The position numbers and the translations under genes were made by a program. Below, in pieces: positions 36,940-45,475 of a stretch of DNA of 64,000 nucleotides (its first letter is position 1; the number at the start of each line of letters is the position of its first letter). The stretch covers positions 3,257,501 through 3,321,500 of the forward strand of contig NZ_SDKC01000001.1 in the NCBI RefSeq assembly GCF_004123145.1, in the 5' to 3' direction. A model generated the notes under the pieces. That model was given only the letters and a program-made list of their open reading frames with translations, was not told the DNA's origin and ran no database searches. Origin of the DNA: Blautia faecicola (lineage in GTDB: Bacteria > Bacillota > Clostridia > Lachnospirales > Lachnospiraceae).

Positions 36940-36947
36940 TCCTGCCT

Positions 36948-37550
36948 CTACTCTTTTCCTGTTTTTCGTGCCAGTACATTCAGCCAGAGTTTATCTGACT
37001 TTTCTGACCGTACATCCTGTGTGGTCCAGATATCAACCACTTCCAGTTCCGGATATTCTTCCATCAGACTCTGCAATTCCCTTCTGGTGTAATCATGGAA
37101 ATAACGCCCATGATAAATTCCATCCCGGTCTCCCTTATGTACGGAAAAATAAAGCACACCATTTTCCTTCAGCGCCTTCACCAGTTTTTTCATAACCTTA
37201 CGCATCTCATCTTCGGTCAGATGAATCAGGGAAGCACACGCCCAGATCCCATCAAAGACATCATCAAATTCCATCTCATCATAGGTCATCTGCAGTACTT
37301 CTTTGTCCGTGTTTACCACTGCGAGCTTACACATCTCCTCCGAGCCATCCATCGGTGTTACATAAAATCCATATTCTTCCAATAACAGGGTGTCCCTTCC
37401 GGAACCACATCCCAGGTCCAGCACTTCTGCATTCTCCGACTCCTCGGACAGAAGTTCCACAAACGGCTTCATAACCTCTTCCATGCTCGCATCTACTGTT
37501 TCTTCATAATAGGGCACCGCATACCGGTTATAATAGTCTATCGAGTCCAA
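36948..37550 (-). CDS. Class I SAM-dependent methyltransferase
   Basis: This 200-aa single-domain Rossmann methyltransferase has motif I VLDLGCGSGRDTLLLEEYG and motif II VTPMDGSEEMCKLA. IWACASLIHLTEDEMRKVMKKL (motif IV/V) and VLYFSVHKGDRDG follow. It resembles small-molecule or tellurite-resistance/UbiE-type enzymes; the substrate cannot be deduced. It is monocistronic between cvfB and the dnaE terminator region. Confidence 0.88.
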   Translation of the reverse strand: MDSIDYYNRYAVPYYEETVDASMEEVMKPFVELLSEESENAEVLDLGCGSGRDTLLLEEYGFYVTPMDGSEEMCKLAVVNTDKEVLQMTYDEMEFDDVFDGIWACASLIHLTEDEMRKVMKKLVKALKENGVLYFSVHKGDRDGIYHGRYFHDYTRRELQSLMEEYPELEVVDIWTTQDVRSEKSDKLWLNVLARKTGKE

Positions 37551-37709
37551 CGATAATCCTCCTTTTATTACTCAGACAGTCGTTTTCTTTTCCAACTGCA
37601 TACTATCTTTTTTCTATCGGCAACCATCCTTCACGTTCTTCCGTTTTCTTCACGGGACTCAGTCTGCAAAGTGTTACCAAAATATACTGTATAGTATAGC
37701 AACTGCTGC

Positions 37710-38552
37710 CTAAAAAATCAAGTAAATACGTTTATCCTGGATCTTGATTTTCTTCTCTTTTAATAAATGACCGACCGCACGTTTAAATGCCGCTTTGCTC
37801 AGTCCGAATTCCCGTTTGATCACTTCCGGTGACACTTTATCATCAAACGGCAGCACACCCGCATACTCACCGATCACCTTTAATACCAGTTCGGAATCCT
37901 CATCCATCTGCTGGTAGGCTTTTTTTCTCGGAGAAAGGTTCAGTTTTCCATCCTCTCTTACATTTGTCACACGGCAGCTTACCTTCTCGCCCGGACGATA
38001 CTGGCCCTGCGCTTCCGTCTTCGGGATCAGACCGGAATACTGATCGTCAACTGCCACAAATACGCCGAAATTGTCGCTGATCTCATAGATTCTTCCCTCT
38101 ACCTGATCTTCTACCACATACGGAGACTGCGTTTTCAGGTACGGATATACTTTCATGGTCGCACACAGACGGTCGCTCTTGTCGATATACAGGGCTACCA
38201 GAACTTCCTGATCCTTTTTCACCTTCACAGTCTGCTCTTTATATGGAAGCAACAGATCTTTTTCCAGTCCCCAGTCCAGAAATGCTCCGATTTTTCCAAC
38301 TTCCGCAACTTTTACCACTGCGGTCTGGTGAAGCTCCAGCGCCGGTACTCTGGTTGTTGCAATCAGGCGGTCTGCGGAATCCCGGTAGATAAATACTTCC
38401 AGTTCATCGCCTACTTTTGTATCAGCCGGTACCTGTTTTGCCGGCAGAAGCACTCTCTCCTGCTCCTTCGCGTCTGCCTTCTCTCCAAGATAGACACCGA
38501 ATTCCACTTTTTTTACTACCTGTAACTTCTGTCTTCTTCCTAATTCAATCAT
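37710..38552 (-). CDS. cvfB: CvfB-type S1-domain RNA-binding protein
   Basis: This 280-aa protein is built of several S1-like OB folds (VKKVEFGVYLGE; VAEVGKIGAFLDWGLEKDLLLPYKEQ; VEGRIYEISDNFGVFVAVDDQYSGLIPKTEA). A winged-helix C-terminus follows (PEVIKREFGLSKAAFKRAVGHLLKEKKIKI). This layout matches CvfB (YitL), a conserved RNA-binding virulence regulator in Firmicutes. It is a stand-alone gene. Confidence 0.88.
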   Translation of the reverse strand: MIELGRRQKLQVVKKVEFGVYLGEKADAKEQERVLLPAKQVPADTKVGDELEVFIYRDSADRLIATTRVPALELHQTAVVKVAEVGKIGAFLDWGLEKDLLLPYKEQTVKVKKDQEVLVALYIDKSDRLCATMKVYPYLKTQSPYVVEDQVEGRIYEISDNFGVFVAVDDQYSGLIPKTEAQGQYRPGEKVSCRVTNVREDGKLNLSPRKKAYQQMDEDSELVLKVIGEYAGVLPFDDKVSPEVIKREFGLSKAAFKRAVGHLLKEKKIKIQDKRIYLIF

Positions 38553-38691
38553 GATCGTTCCTCCGTAACTGTGTTCACGCAGCCTCCTGCGTGTGTATTT
38601 TTTGTTTTTTCATTATAATATATTTCACACACCGTTCCCAGCATTTTCTTGTTTTTCTTTCTATTATAATTTCTTTCATTTAAAAAGTTTC

Positions 38692-39393
38692 TCAGGCGAA
38701 TTCTACCACCGCATACGGTTCTTTCTCTTCATTACACAAAGCAACTACATAGCTGTCTTCCGTTTTCGAAACCAGCGGGAAAATCTTATCTCCAAGCACT
38801 GCCTGTCTCTTGTATTCCGCCCGCAGTCTCTGCACTTGAAAATCAGCCGGAATGTATTCCTGCGACAGGCGGATATACTGTGCATTGTTTACATGATGAT
38901 TGGAGTCCAGATGATACTGACGGACGGTAAAGCATCCCATCTCCTGCCGTTCCTCCGGAATCCGAATCTTTCTTCCGAGCGGTTTCATATCCAGTTTCTC
39001 CTCTATCGGATATACTGCCCGTTCTTCCTCCGATGCCTTTACCGGATGTCCGGTTTTTGTATCGATATACGCCCAGCTTGAATCCGCACATGCCAGTATT
39101 TCCCCATCCAGTGTCTCCATCAGAAAATTACGCTCCCCGATAAATCCCCGGAACCCGTGCGGCCAGGTGGAAATCCGTATGCTCTCCCCAAGGTCAGCTG
39201 CTCTCCTGAATTCGATCTGCCATCCGGTCAGCACCCACGCTCTGCCCAGTTCTCCCTGAACCGCCGTGCCGCGCCCTACAGATTCCGAATGAAATACACT
39301 GCAATCCTGAAAATAATTCAGCACACTGTAAAGAGTCATCCTCGTATCTTCACCGACTTCACTGTAACGTACTTTACTTTCAAACGAATACAT
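38692..39393 (-). CDS. Acyl-ACP thioesterase (FatA/FatB-like)
   Basis: This 233-aa double hot-dog-fold enzyme releases fatty acids from acyl carrier protein. The N-terminal repeat has YSEVGEDTRMTLYSVLNYFQDC and WQIEFRRAADLGE. The C-terminal repeat has LDSNHHVNNAQYIRL, the conserved Asn/His catalytic region. It is monocistronic, and a perfect 21-bp palindrome lies about 42 bp upstream of its start, a likely operator. Confidence 0.9.
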   Translation of the reverse strand: MYSFESKVRYSEVGEDTRMTLYSVLNYFQDCSVFHSESVGRGTAVQGELGRAWVLTGWQIEFRRAADLGESIRISTWPHGFRGFIGERNFLMETLDGEILACADSSWAYIDTKTGHPVKASEEERAVYPIEEKLDMKPLGRKIRIPEERQEMGCFTVRQYHLDSNHHVNNAQYIRLSQEYIPADFQVQRLRAEYKRQAVLGDKIFPLVSKTEDSYVVALCNEEKEPYAVVEFA

Positions 39394-39434
39394 GCCGTTT
39401 TCCTCCTGTTGTTATCAATATGCAATGCAATCAA

Positions 39435-39455
39435 AATTGGTCCACTGGACCAATT
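39435..39455. promoter_or_regulatory. Perfect 21-bp palindrome upstream of the acyl-ACP thioesterase
   Basis: Nine-bp arms (AATTGGTCC and GGACCAATT) flank ACT. The TGGTC..GACCA layout resembles operators of FadR-subfamily GntR regulators. It lies 42-62 bp upstream of the thioesterase start codon and has no T-run, so an operator is more likely than a terminator. Confidence 0.55.
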
Positions 39456-39472
39456 ATTGATATACAGCGTAA

Positions 39473-39502
39473 GAAAAAAGCCTTGGATCTATATCCAAGG
39501 CT
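39473..39502 (-). terminator. Rho-independent terminator after tRNA-Gln
   Basis: An AGCCTTGGAT / ATCCAAGGCT stem with loop ATAG is followed by TTTTTCTT on the minus strand, five bases after the tRNA. Confidence 0.85.
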
Positions 39503-39507
39503 TGAAG

Positions 39508-39579
39508 CTGGGCTACAAGGATTCGAACCTTGAAATGACGGAGTCAGAGTCCGTTGCCTTACCATTTGGCGATAGCCCA
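39508..39579 (-). tRNA. tRNA-Gln (anticodon CUG)
   Basis: The acceptor stem is TGGGCTA / TAGCCCA with discriminator G and no encoded CCA. The anticodon arm ACGGA-CTCTGAC-TCCGT places CTG at positions 34-36. The T-loop is GTTCGAATC. The cloverleaf is complete in 72 nt. It reads CAG glutamine codons. A terminator follows. Confidence 0.95.
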
Positions 39580-39794
39580 TTAACTTATTGTGCTGTGCTT
39601 TTTATTTCTGTACCGCTCAGCGACAAGATGTATTATATAGCACCCTTCAGAAAAATGCAAGTGTTTTTTTGAAATTTTTTCAAAAATTTTTTTAGCCCGT
39701 TTTTTTGCTGTTTTTTCGCCGTTTTCTCTCCCTCGTTTTTTCCAGATTCTTCCTTTCTTAACTGACAATTTCCTGTCCATTTATTCCGCATCGG

Positions 39795-39823
39795 TTTACT
39801 TTGTTTTTTCAAAATGGTATACT
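39795..39823 (+). promoter_or_regulatory. Promoter for pncB
   Basis: TTTACT (39,795-39,800) and TATACT (39,818-39,823) are separated by 17 bases, about 58 bp upstream of the pncB start codon. Confidence 0.6.
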
Positions 39824-39880
39824 ATACAAAAATTGATCACTGAATTTATAAGGACAACAATAAATATATGGAGGTACGCC

Positions 39881-41350
39881 ATGAGAGCGCTGGATTTAAC
39901 CTTATTAACTGATTTATACGAATTAACCATGATGCAGGGTTATTTTAAAAACCCTACTGATCAGGTTGTTGTATTTGATGCCTTCTACAGACAGAACCCG
40001 TGTGACGGCGGTTATGCGATCGCAGCCGGACTGGAACAGGTCATCGAATACATCCGTGACCTGCATTTTTCTCCGGACGATGTGGAATATCTGCGGGGAC
40101 TGAACCTGTTCGACGATGATTTTCTGGAATATCTGAGAGGCTTCCACTTTACCGGTGATATTTATGCGATTCCGGAAGGAACCGTTGTGTTCCCGAGAGA
40201 ACCTCTCTTAAAAGTAGTTGCTCCTGTCATGGAGGCGCAGCTGGTGGAAACCGCAATCTTAAACATCATCAACCATCAGAGTCTGATCGCCACCAAAGCC
40301 TCCCGCGTGGTTTATGCGGCAAAAGGTGACGGTATCATGGAATTCGGTCTTCGCCGTGCACAGGGACCGGATGCCGGTATCTACGGTGCAAGAGCCGCTG
40401 TGATCGGCGGCTGCGTCGGAACTTCCAACGTGCTGACCGGCAAGATGTTCAATGTTCCGGTCAAAGGTACACATGCACACAGCTGGATCATGAGCTTCCC
40501 GGATGAATATACCGCATTTAAAACCTATGCAAACCTGTATCCGAACGCCTGCCTGCTGCTGGTAGATACGTATGATGTACTCGACTCCGGTGTACCGAAC
40601 GCGATCCGCGTCTTTAAAGAAATGAAAGAAAAAGATCCGAACTTCCACGGCTACGGCATCCGTATCGACAGCGGTGACCTGGCTTATCTGTCAAAGAAAG
40701 CTTCTGAAATGCTCGAAGCTGCCGGATTCGGCGATGCGATCATCTCCGCTTCCAGCGATCTGGACGAATACCTGATCGACAGCCTGAAAGCACAGGGCGC
40801 CACGATCAACTCCTGGGGTGTCGGCACGAACCTGATCACCTCCAAAGACTGCCCGGCATTCGGCGGCGTCTACAAACTGGCAGCCATCAAAGACAAAGAC
40901 GATGAGGATTTCGTACCGAAGATCAAACTTTCTGAAAATACAGAGAAAATCACAAACCCGGGAAATAAAACCATTTACCGTATCTACGACAAAGCAACCG
41001 GCAAGATCCGTGCCGATCTGATCTGTATGGTGGACGAAACCTTTGATGAATCCAAAGACATGATCATCTTCGATCCGATCGAAACCTGGAAAAAAACCAA
41101 GATCAAAGGCGGCTCCTACACACTCCGGGAACTTCTGGTTCCTGTCTTCCAGAAAGGCCTGTGTGTTTACACCTCTCCTTCCGTTATGGAAATGCAGGCA
41201 ATCTGCAAAAAAGAACAGGAAACCCTGTGGCCGGAGACACGCCGTCTGGTAAATCCGCAGAAAGTGTATGTGGATCTGTCCGACAAGCTGTATAAAGTAA
41301 AATCTCAGCTGCTCGAAGAGATGAGCATGAAGGCTCTGGATCTGCAGTAA
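39881..41350 (+). CDS. pncB: Nicotinate phosphoribosyltransferase
   Basis: This enzyme converts nicotinate and PRPP to nicotinate mononucleotide in NAD salvage. The start MRALDLTLLTDLYELTMMQGYF at 39,881 is seven bases after GGAGG; the product is 489 aa. LRRAQGPDAG, KGTHAHSWIMSFPDE, GIRIDSGDLAYLSKK and a TNLITSKDCPAFGGVYKL phosphate-binding region are visible. It is one of few plus-strand genes here. An IS3-family element lies 41 bp after its stop. Confidence 0.95.
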   Translation: MRALDLTLLTDLYELTMMQGYFKNPTDQVVVFDAFYRQNPCDGGYAIAAGLEQVIEYIRDLHFSPDDVEYLRGLNLFDDDFLEYLRGFHFTGDIYAIPEGTVVFPREPLLKVVAPVMEAQLVETAILNIINHQSLIATKASRVVYAAKGDGIMEFGLRRAQGPDAGIYGARAAVIGGCVGTSNVLTGKMFNVPVKGTHAHSWIMSFPDEYTAFKTYANLYPNACLLLVDTYDVLDSGVPNAIRVFKEMKEKDPNFHGYGIRIDSGDLAYLSKKASEMLEAAGFGDAIISASSDLDEYLIDSLKAQGATINSWGVGTNLITSKDCPAFGGVYKLAAIKDKDDEDFVPKIKLSENTEKITNPGNKTIYRIYDKATGKIRADLICMVDETFDESKDMIIFDPIETWKKTKIKGGSYTLRELLVPVFQKGLCVYTSPSVMEMQAICKKEQETLWPETRRLVNPQKVYVDLSDKLYKVKSQLLEEMSMKALDLQ

Positions 41351-41450
41351 AAATTTGTCTTACAGGTATCGATTCTGTTTATACCGCTGATTGTCAAGGT
41401 AGTTGTCAGTAAAAATTTATATTTTTTGTTCGTGCAGGTTATCAGATATT

Positions 41451-41516
41451 GTTCTGTACCTGACGTGAGTATCAATAAATGATCTAATTTATTGGCAATC
41501 ACGTCAGGCACAGAAC
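41451..41516. other. Strong hairpin at the 3' end of the IS3 element
   Basis: The arms GTTCTGTACCTGACGTGA and TCACGTCAGGCACAGAAC pair with one GU, and an inner AATAAAT / ATTTATT continues the stem. The hairpin lies between the orfB stop and the IS left terminus. It could block read-through or protect the transcript end. Confidence 0.7.
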
Positions 41517-41552
41517 CCTGCTTGAGCGCTAGCATTTTGAATGAATTGATTT

Positions 41553-42638
41553 TTATGATACAGCAGTCTTTTCAGCTTCTGTTTCAAGCTGCTCCGGCAT
41601 CTTATCCGGATTCAGATACACTGTATCTGGAAGACTCCAGTCACGGGTTGCACGTCCATTCCAACGTTCTGGATGCTCTGCTTTGGCAGCTTCGTAGACC
41701 TCTTTGCGTTTGGCCAGTATCTTATCAGACAAGCCGCTGCGGCGCTGGTATGGAGTAAGAAACTTCAACCCACTGTGATGGTGATCGTGGTTATACCACT
41801 TTACAAACAGGCTGACCCATTCCCGTGCCTCTTCCAGTGTTCCAAATCCTTTGGGCTGATAATTCGGACGATACTTCAGCGTTTTGAATAGGCTTTCGGC
41901 GTATGGATTATCATTGCTCACACGCGGTCTGCTGTTTGAAGGGGTGATTCCAAGCTGATACAGTGTCGCCAGCATTGTTGCCCCTTTCATGGGTGAGCCG
42001 TTATCAGAATGTAACACTAACGGTTCTGTAGTGAGCCGGCCTTGTTTCAGACAGATCCTTTTGATCAAGCTGCTGGCACAGTCTGCACTTTCTTCTTCGT
42101 AGACTTCCCAGCCAACGATACTACGGTCATAAAGGTCTGAAAAAAGGTACAGGTAATAAAACATCCCTTTATGTGGTCCATTCAGATAAGTGATATCCCA
42201 CATATACACCTGATTCGGAGCTGTTGCGCTGTATGTAGATGGACGGTTGTGTTTTGGTGCTTCGCTGCGTCCACGATGATTTAACATTTTTTCTTCCCGC
42301 AATACACGGTAAAAGGTTGATTCAGAGGCAACATAAATCCCCTCATCGGCTAATGCAGGAACGATCTCACATGGTGCCATGCTTGCGTATTCTGGCCTGT
42401 TACAGATACTTATGATCTCCCGGCGTATCTCTGCCGATATCTTATTTGCAGGATCCGAGTGATCTGCTGAAGGACGTCCATCCCCATAGGAATCCGTATC
42501 TGTCTTTCGTTTTTTCCAACGGTAGAAAGTCCGTTCCGTGATCCCGAGACGGTCACATGCCTTTTTGCAGGTAGCCCCCGATGCAATGGCCTCATCGATC
42601 AGCAGTACAGCAGTTTCGCGGTCTGGGGCGCTGATCAT
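41553..42638 (-). CDS. IS3-family transposase OrfB (DDE integrase core)
   Basis: This 361-aa protein begins with a helix-turn-helix-like segment (CKKACDRLGITERTFYRWKKRK) and an HTH_21-type region. The rve core follows: YMWDITYLNG (first Asp), VLHSDNGSPMKG (second Asp) and NPYAESLFKTLKYRP (Glu). All three catalytic residues are present, so it looks active. The ATG overlaps the orfA stop as ATGA, so OrfB is probably made by coupled reinitiation as well as, or instead of, the frameshift typical of IS3. Confidence 0.9.
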   Translation of the reverse strand: MISAPDRETAVLLIDEAIASGATCKKACDRLGITERTFYRWKKRKTDTDSYGDGRPSADHSDPANKISAEIRREIISICNRPEYASMAPCEIVPALADEGIYVASESTFYRVLREEKMLNHRGRSEAPKHNRPSTYSATAPNQVYMWDITYLNGPHKGMFYYLYLFSDLYDRSIVGWEVYEEESADCASSLIKRICLKQGRLTTEPLVLHSDNGSPMKGATMLATLYQLGITPSNSRPRVSNDNPYAESLFKTLKYRPNYQPKGFGTLEEAREWVSLFVKWYNHDHHHSGLKFLTPYQRRSGLSDKILAKRKEVYEAAKAEHPERWNGRATRDWSLPDTVYLNPDKMPEQLETEAEKTAVS

Positions 42639-43129
42639 TCGTCCTCTGGATCCCCCCAGATCGCATTTGCTTTTTTTGACAGTACAAGTAAAGCTGCCGC
42701 TTCCGCAAGAGCTTTTTCCTTGCGCTGTAATTCTTTTTCAAGTTTTCTGCGTTCTTTTTCAGAATCCTTGAGTTCACGGTTAAGCCGGGAAGCTTCCTTC
42801 GCGATACCGCCATTTGCATTCATGCAGGCATCTTTCCAGGCTTTGATCTGTTCAATATAAAGTCCTTTTTTACGGGCATACTCAGCAAGTTCCGTCTCAT
42901 TCATGCTTGCTGTTTCAACGACAACTAAAAATTTGTCCTGTGTGCTCCAGTCGTCAGGGACAGCATCTGTACCAGGAGCGGCATAACCTTCCTTTCTGGC
43001 TTTATCCCGCCAGTTACGAAGTGTCTGTTCAGAGATACCTTCTTCCCTGGAAATCTTGGTAATGGATTCATTGTTTGGTGGAAGCATCCTTCTAAGGAGT
43101 GCATCCTTTAATTCTGGACTATAGTTCAT
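42635..43129 (-). CDS. IS3-family transposase OrfA (HTH and coiled coil)
   Basis: The start MNYSPELKDALLRRM at 43,129 follows AGGAAGGAGC. The 164-aa product has a helix-turn-helix (SITKISREEGISEQTLRNWRDKARKEG) that would bind the IS ends. Its long C-terminal coiled coil (EASRLNRELKDSEKERRKLEKELQRKEKALAEA) would mediate multimerisation. It overlaps orfB by 4 bp. Confidence 0.88.
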   Translation of the reverse strand: MNYSPELKDALLRRMLPPNNESITKISREEGISEQTLRNWRDKARKEGYAAPGTDAVPDDWSTQDKFLVVVETASMNETELAEYARKKGLYIEQIKAWKDACMNANGGIAKEASRLNRELKDSEKERRKLEKELQRKEKALAEAAALLVLSKKANAIWGDPEDE

Positions 43130-43232
43130 AGTGAAAGCTCCTTCCTGTGATGGCTCTATACTACCACAAAAGTAATTATCTTTCACTGACAACTATCCTA
43201 ACACACAGGGATACCATTATATGTTTAAAACA

Positions 43233-43269
43233 CGACCCAGGAATTCCCCACGAAGTAATTCCTGGGTCG
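43233..43269. other. Hairpin between the IS3 element and the MBL-fold gene
   Basis: The CGACCCAGGAATT / AATTCCTGGGTCG arms (13 bp, perfect) lie 30 bp right of the IS. It may be the displaced pncB terminator, but the T-run is poor on both strands. Confidence 0.45.
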
Positions 43270-43403
43270 CTGAATATCGCAAGACAAATCTAAACAATGT
43301 TTATTTATCGGAACATTGAATATCGGTAATTACTCAACAAATAGTATGCCAGACTCCCGAGACATACAAGCCACGATATATTTTAGAAAGAAAGGAACCT
43401 GCT

Positions 43404-44204
43404 ATGAAACTTACGATTCTCGGAACCGGAAACGCTGTTGTCACCCGCTGTTACAATACCTGCTTTATCTTTGACGATAACGGAAAATACTTCCTAGTCG
43501 ATGGAGGCGGCGGTAACGGCATTCTGCGCCAGTTAGAAGATGCCAACATCCCTTGGAAAGAGATCCGCGACATCTTCATCACACACAAACACCTCGACCA
43601 TCTGACCGGTATCATCTGGATGATCCGCATGATCTGCCAGAACATGAAACGCGGAACCTACGAGGGCGAAGCCAACCTCTACGGTCACGCCGAAGTCCTC
43701 CAGATGGCACACGATATCGCCTGTATGGTCCTGCAGCCAAAAGAAGCCGCCTACATGGGTGACCGCCTGCACCTTATCACAGTAGAAAACGGTGAAACCA
43801 GAGAAATCATCGGGCACGACGTGACCTTTTTCGATATCGGCTCCACCAAAGCCAAACAGTTCGGCTTCTCCATGGATCTCGGCAACGGCAAAAAACTCAC
43901 CTGCTGCGGCGATGAGCCATACAACCCATGCGAAGAACCATACGCCAAAGGCAGCAAATGGATGCTCCACGAAGCCTTCTGCCTGTATCGCGACGCCGAC
44001 CATTTTAAGCCGTATGAGAAACACCATTCTACCGTCAAAGACGCCTGCAAACTGGCACAGACACTCGGTGTTGAGAACCTGATTCTTTATCATACGGAAG
44101 ATAAGACGATTGAGCATCGGAAAGAGTTATATATGGCGGAAGGGAAGCCTTATTTCGATGGGAATCTGTTTGTTCCGGAGGATTTGGAAGGGTTTGAATT
44201 ATAA
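43404..44204 (+). CDS. MBL-fold metallo-hydrolase (RNase Z-like)
   Basis: This 266-aa protein has the metallo-beta-lactamase fold: LGTGNAVVTRCYNT at the start, the metal motif ITHKHLDHLTGI, a later CCGDEPYN in the position of the bridging Asp, and a C-terminal ILYHTEDK. It is similar to the RNase Z/ElaC and phosphodiesterase branch. The substrate is unknown. The ATG follows AAAGGAACCTGCT and a terminator follows the gene. Confidence 0.88.
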   Translation: MKLTILGTGNAVVTRCYNTCFIFDDNGKYFLVDGGGGNGILRQLEDANIPWKEIRDIFITHKHLDHLTGIIWMIRMICQNMKRGTYEGEANLYGHAEVLQMAHDIACMVLQPKEAAYMGDRLHLITVENGETREIIGHDVTFFDIGSTKAKQFGFSMDLGNGKKLTCCGDEPYNPCEEPYAKGSKWMLHEAFCLYRDADHFKPYEKHHSTVKDACKLAQTLGVENLILYHTEDKTIEHRKELYMAEGKPYFDGNLFVPEDLEGFEL

Positions 44205-44290
44205 TGTAGACTAATGTGCAAAATAAGGATGTGTTGCAGTAACGATTTATCGGTTCTTTCTGAACTTTGGGTACAACAAAATGAAACCTT

Positions 44291-44322
44291 AGCGGGTATC
44301 AAATGGATACCCGCTTGTTTTA
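44291..44322 (+). terminator. Rho-independent terminator after the MBL-fold gene
   Basis: An AGCGGGTATC / GATACCCGCT stem with a short loop is followed by TGTTTTAT on the plus strand. Confidence 0.75.
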
Positions 44323-44476
44323 TAATAATGTGAACTTCCAGAAATTTTACAACTAAATCAATCGTTCTCCGATTTTTGGTAAACGTCAAACCACTCGCCT
44401 AGCCGGATCAGCGCATTTATGAGATACTCTAAAAAGTACGAAAAAACTAACTAGTTTTTTAGAGGAGGACTAAAGT

Positions 44477-44854
44477 ATGGACCAATCAACTCATGATGTA
44501 AGACGCACCAACTGGCTGAACATTATAGAACAATGTCAGCAAAGGCCGGAAAATATGACCGTGAAGCAATGGCTTGCCGATAATGGTATCAAAGAAAAAT
44601 CTTATTATTACTGGCTCCGAAAATTCCGCAAAGAAGCGTATGAGCAAATGCAGATGCCACCAGCCACTTCATCTCCGGAAATCACGTTTGCTGAGATCTC
44701 TGTTCCGTTAAGCAGGCAGGAAGAACCGATACACTCCTTTCAGGAACAACCTCCGGCTGCCATCATCAAAAATGGTGCTTTATCCATTGCGATATCTAAC
44801 GATATTTCGGAAGCCCTGCTTGACAGGATCTTCCAGGTGATCCGTCATGCTTAA
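44477..44854 (+). CDS. tnpA: IS66 accessory protein TnpA
   Basis: This 125-aa protein has the IS66 OrfA N-terminal pattern (WLNIIEQCQQRPENMTVKQWLADNGIKEKSYYYWLRKFRKEA), a helix-turn-helix probably binding the IS ends, and a poorly conserved tail. It starts after AGAGGAGG and overlaps tnpB by 8 bp. Confidence 0.88.
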   Translation: MDQSTHDVRRTNWLNIIEQCQQRPENMTVKQWLADNGIKEKSYYYWLRKFRKEAYEQMQMPPATSSPEITFAEISVPLSRQEEPIHSFQEQPPAAIIKNGALSIAISNDISEALLDRIFQVIRHA

Positions 44855-45203
44855 CGATGCAGCAGGAATCCGCAGGGTTGTACTCGCCTGCGGATATGTT
44901 GATCTGCGGAAAGGCATTGACGGACTGTCCATGATCATCGGTGACAGATACCATCAGAATCCTTTTGAAAAAGGAACTCTTTTTCTTTTCTGCGGAAGAA
45001 GATCCGACCGGATCAAAGGTCTGCTTTGGATGGGAGATGGATTCCTGCTTCTGTACAAACGCTTAGAAGACGGATCCCTGACCTGGCCCAGGACAGAACA
45101 GGAAGCTGCAGAACTTACAGAGGAACAGTTCCAGTATCTGATGCTCGGACTGAACCCACTGGATCCAAAGATCAAAGAGGTCCATCCGAAAAGAGCACTC
45201 TGA
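44847..45203 (+). CDS. tnpB: IS66 Orf2 accessory protein TnpB
   Basis: This 118-aa protein is a full-length member of the IS66 Orf2 family, with YVDLRKGIDGLSMII, GTLFLFCGRRSDRIKGLLWMGDGFLLLYKRLE and LTEEQFQYLMLGL. It is needed for IS66 transposition in studied members, but its biochemical role is unknown. Confidence 0.92.
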   Translation: MLNDAAGIRRVVLACGYVDLRKGIDGLSMIIGDRYHQNPFEKGTLFLFCGRRSDRIKGLLWMGDGFLLLYKRLEDGSLTWPRTEQEAAELTEEQFQYLMLGLNPLDPKIKEVHPKRAL

Positions 45204-45475
45204 CTTTTGTGCAAAACAGAGATTTTTTCAGCGTTTTCATCAGGTCAAAAATCAGTCGTTGTAACATAGGTTTTCACTCTTTCCAGACGCACTCAGTGCA
45301 TCTGAGAATGATTGAAAATAAATTTTTTGAACCTTGAAAATACTATATTTTCTTATGTTTATGGACGTTATACGGCTTTTTGGCACATAGGCATAATGAC
45401 GAAGACGTCATTCTTGGAAATTCGCCATTTTCCGTTGTTTCTGTTATAATGGATACAGTGAAAAGGAGCGGGACA

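Larger units (their letters stand above)
41392..43203 (-). mobile_element. IS3-family insertion sequence
   Basis: The terminal inverted repeats are TGTCAAGGTAGTTGTCAGT at the left and, read from the right end, TGTTAGGATAGTTGTCAGT (16/19 identical), both beginning TG. Inside are orfA and a DDE orfB on the minus strand. Total length is 1812 bp. No matching target duplication is obvious beside the ends, so the boundaries are good to a few bases only. Confidence 0.85.

Noticed and set aside
41305-41535. 76-aa minus-strand ORF across the end of pncB and the IS3 left end
   Set aside because: It spans the IS boundary and the large hairpin and has no ribosome site.
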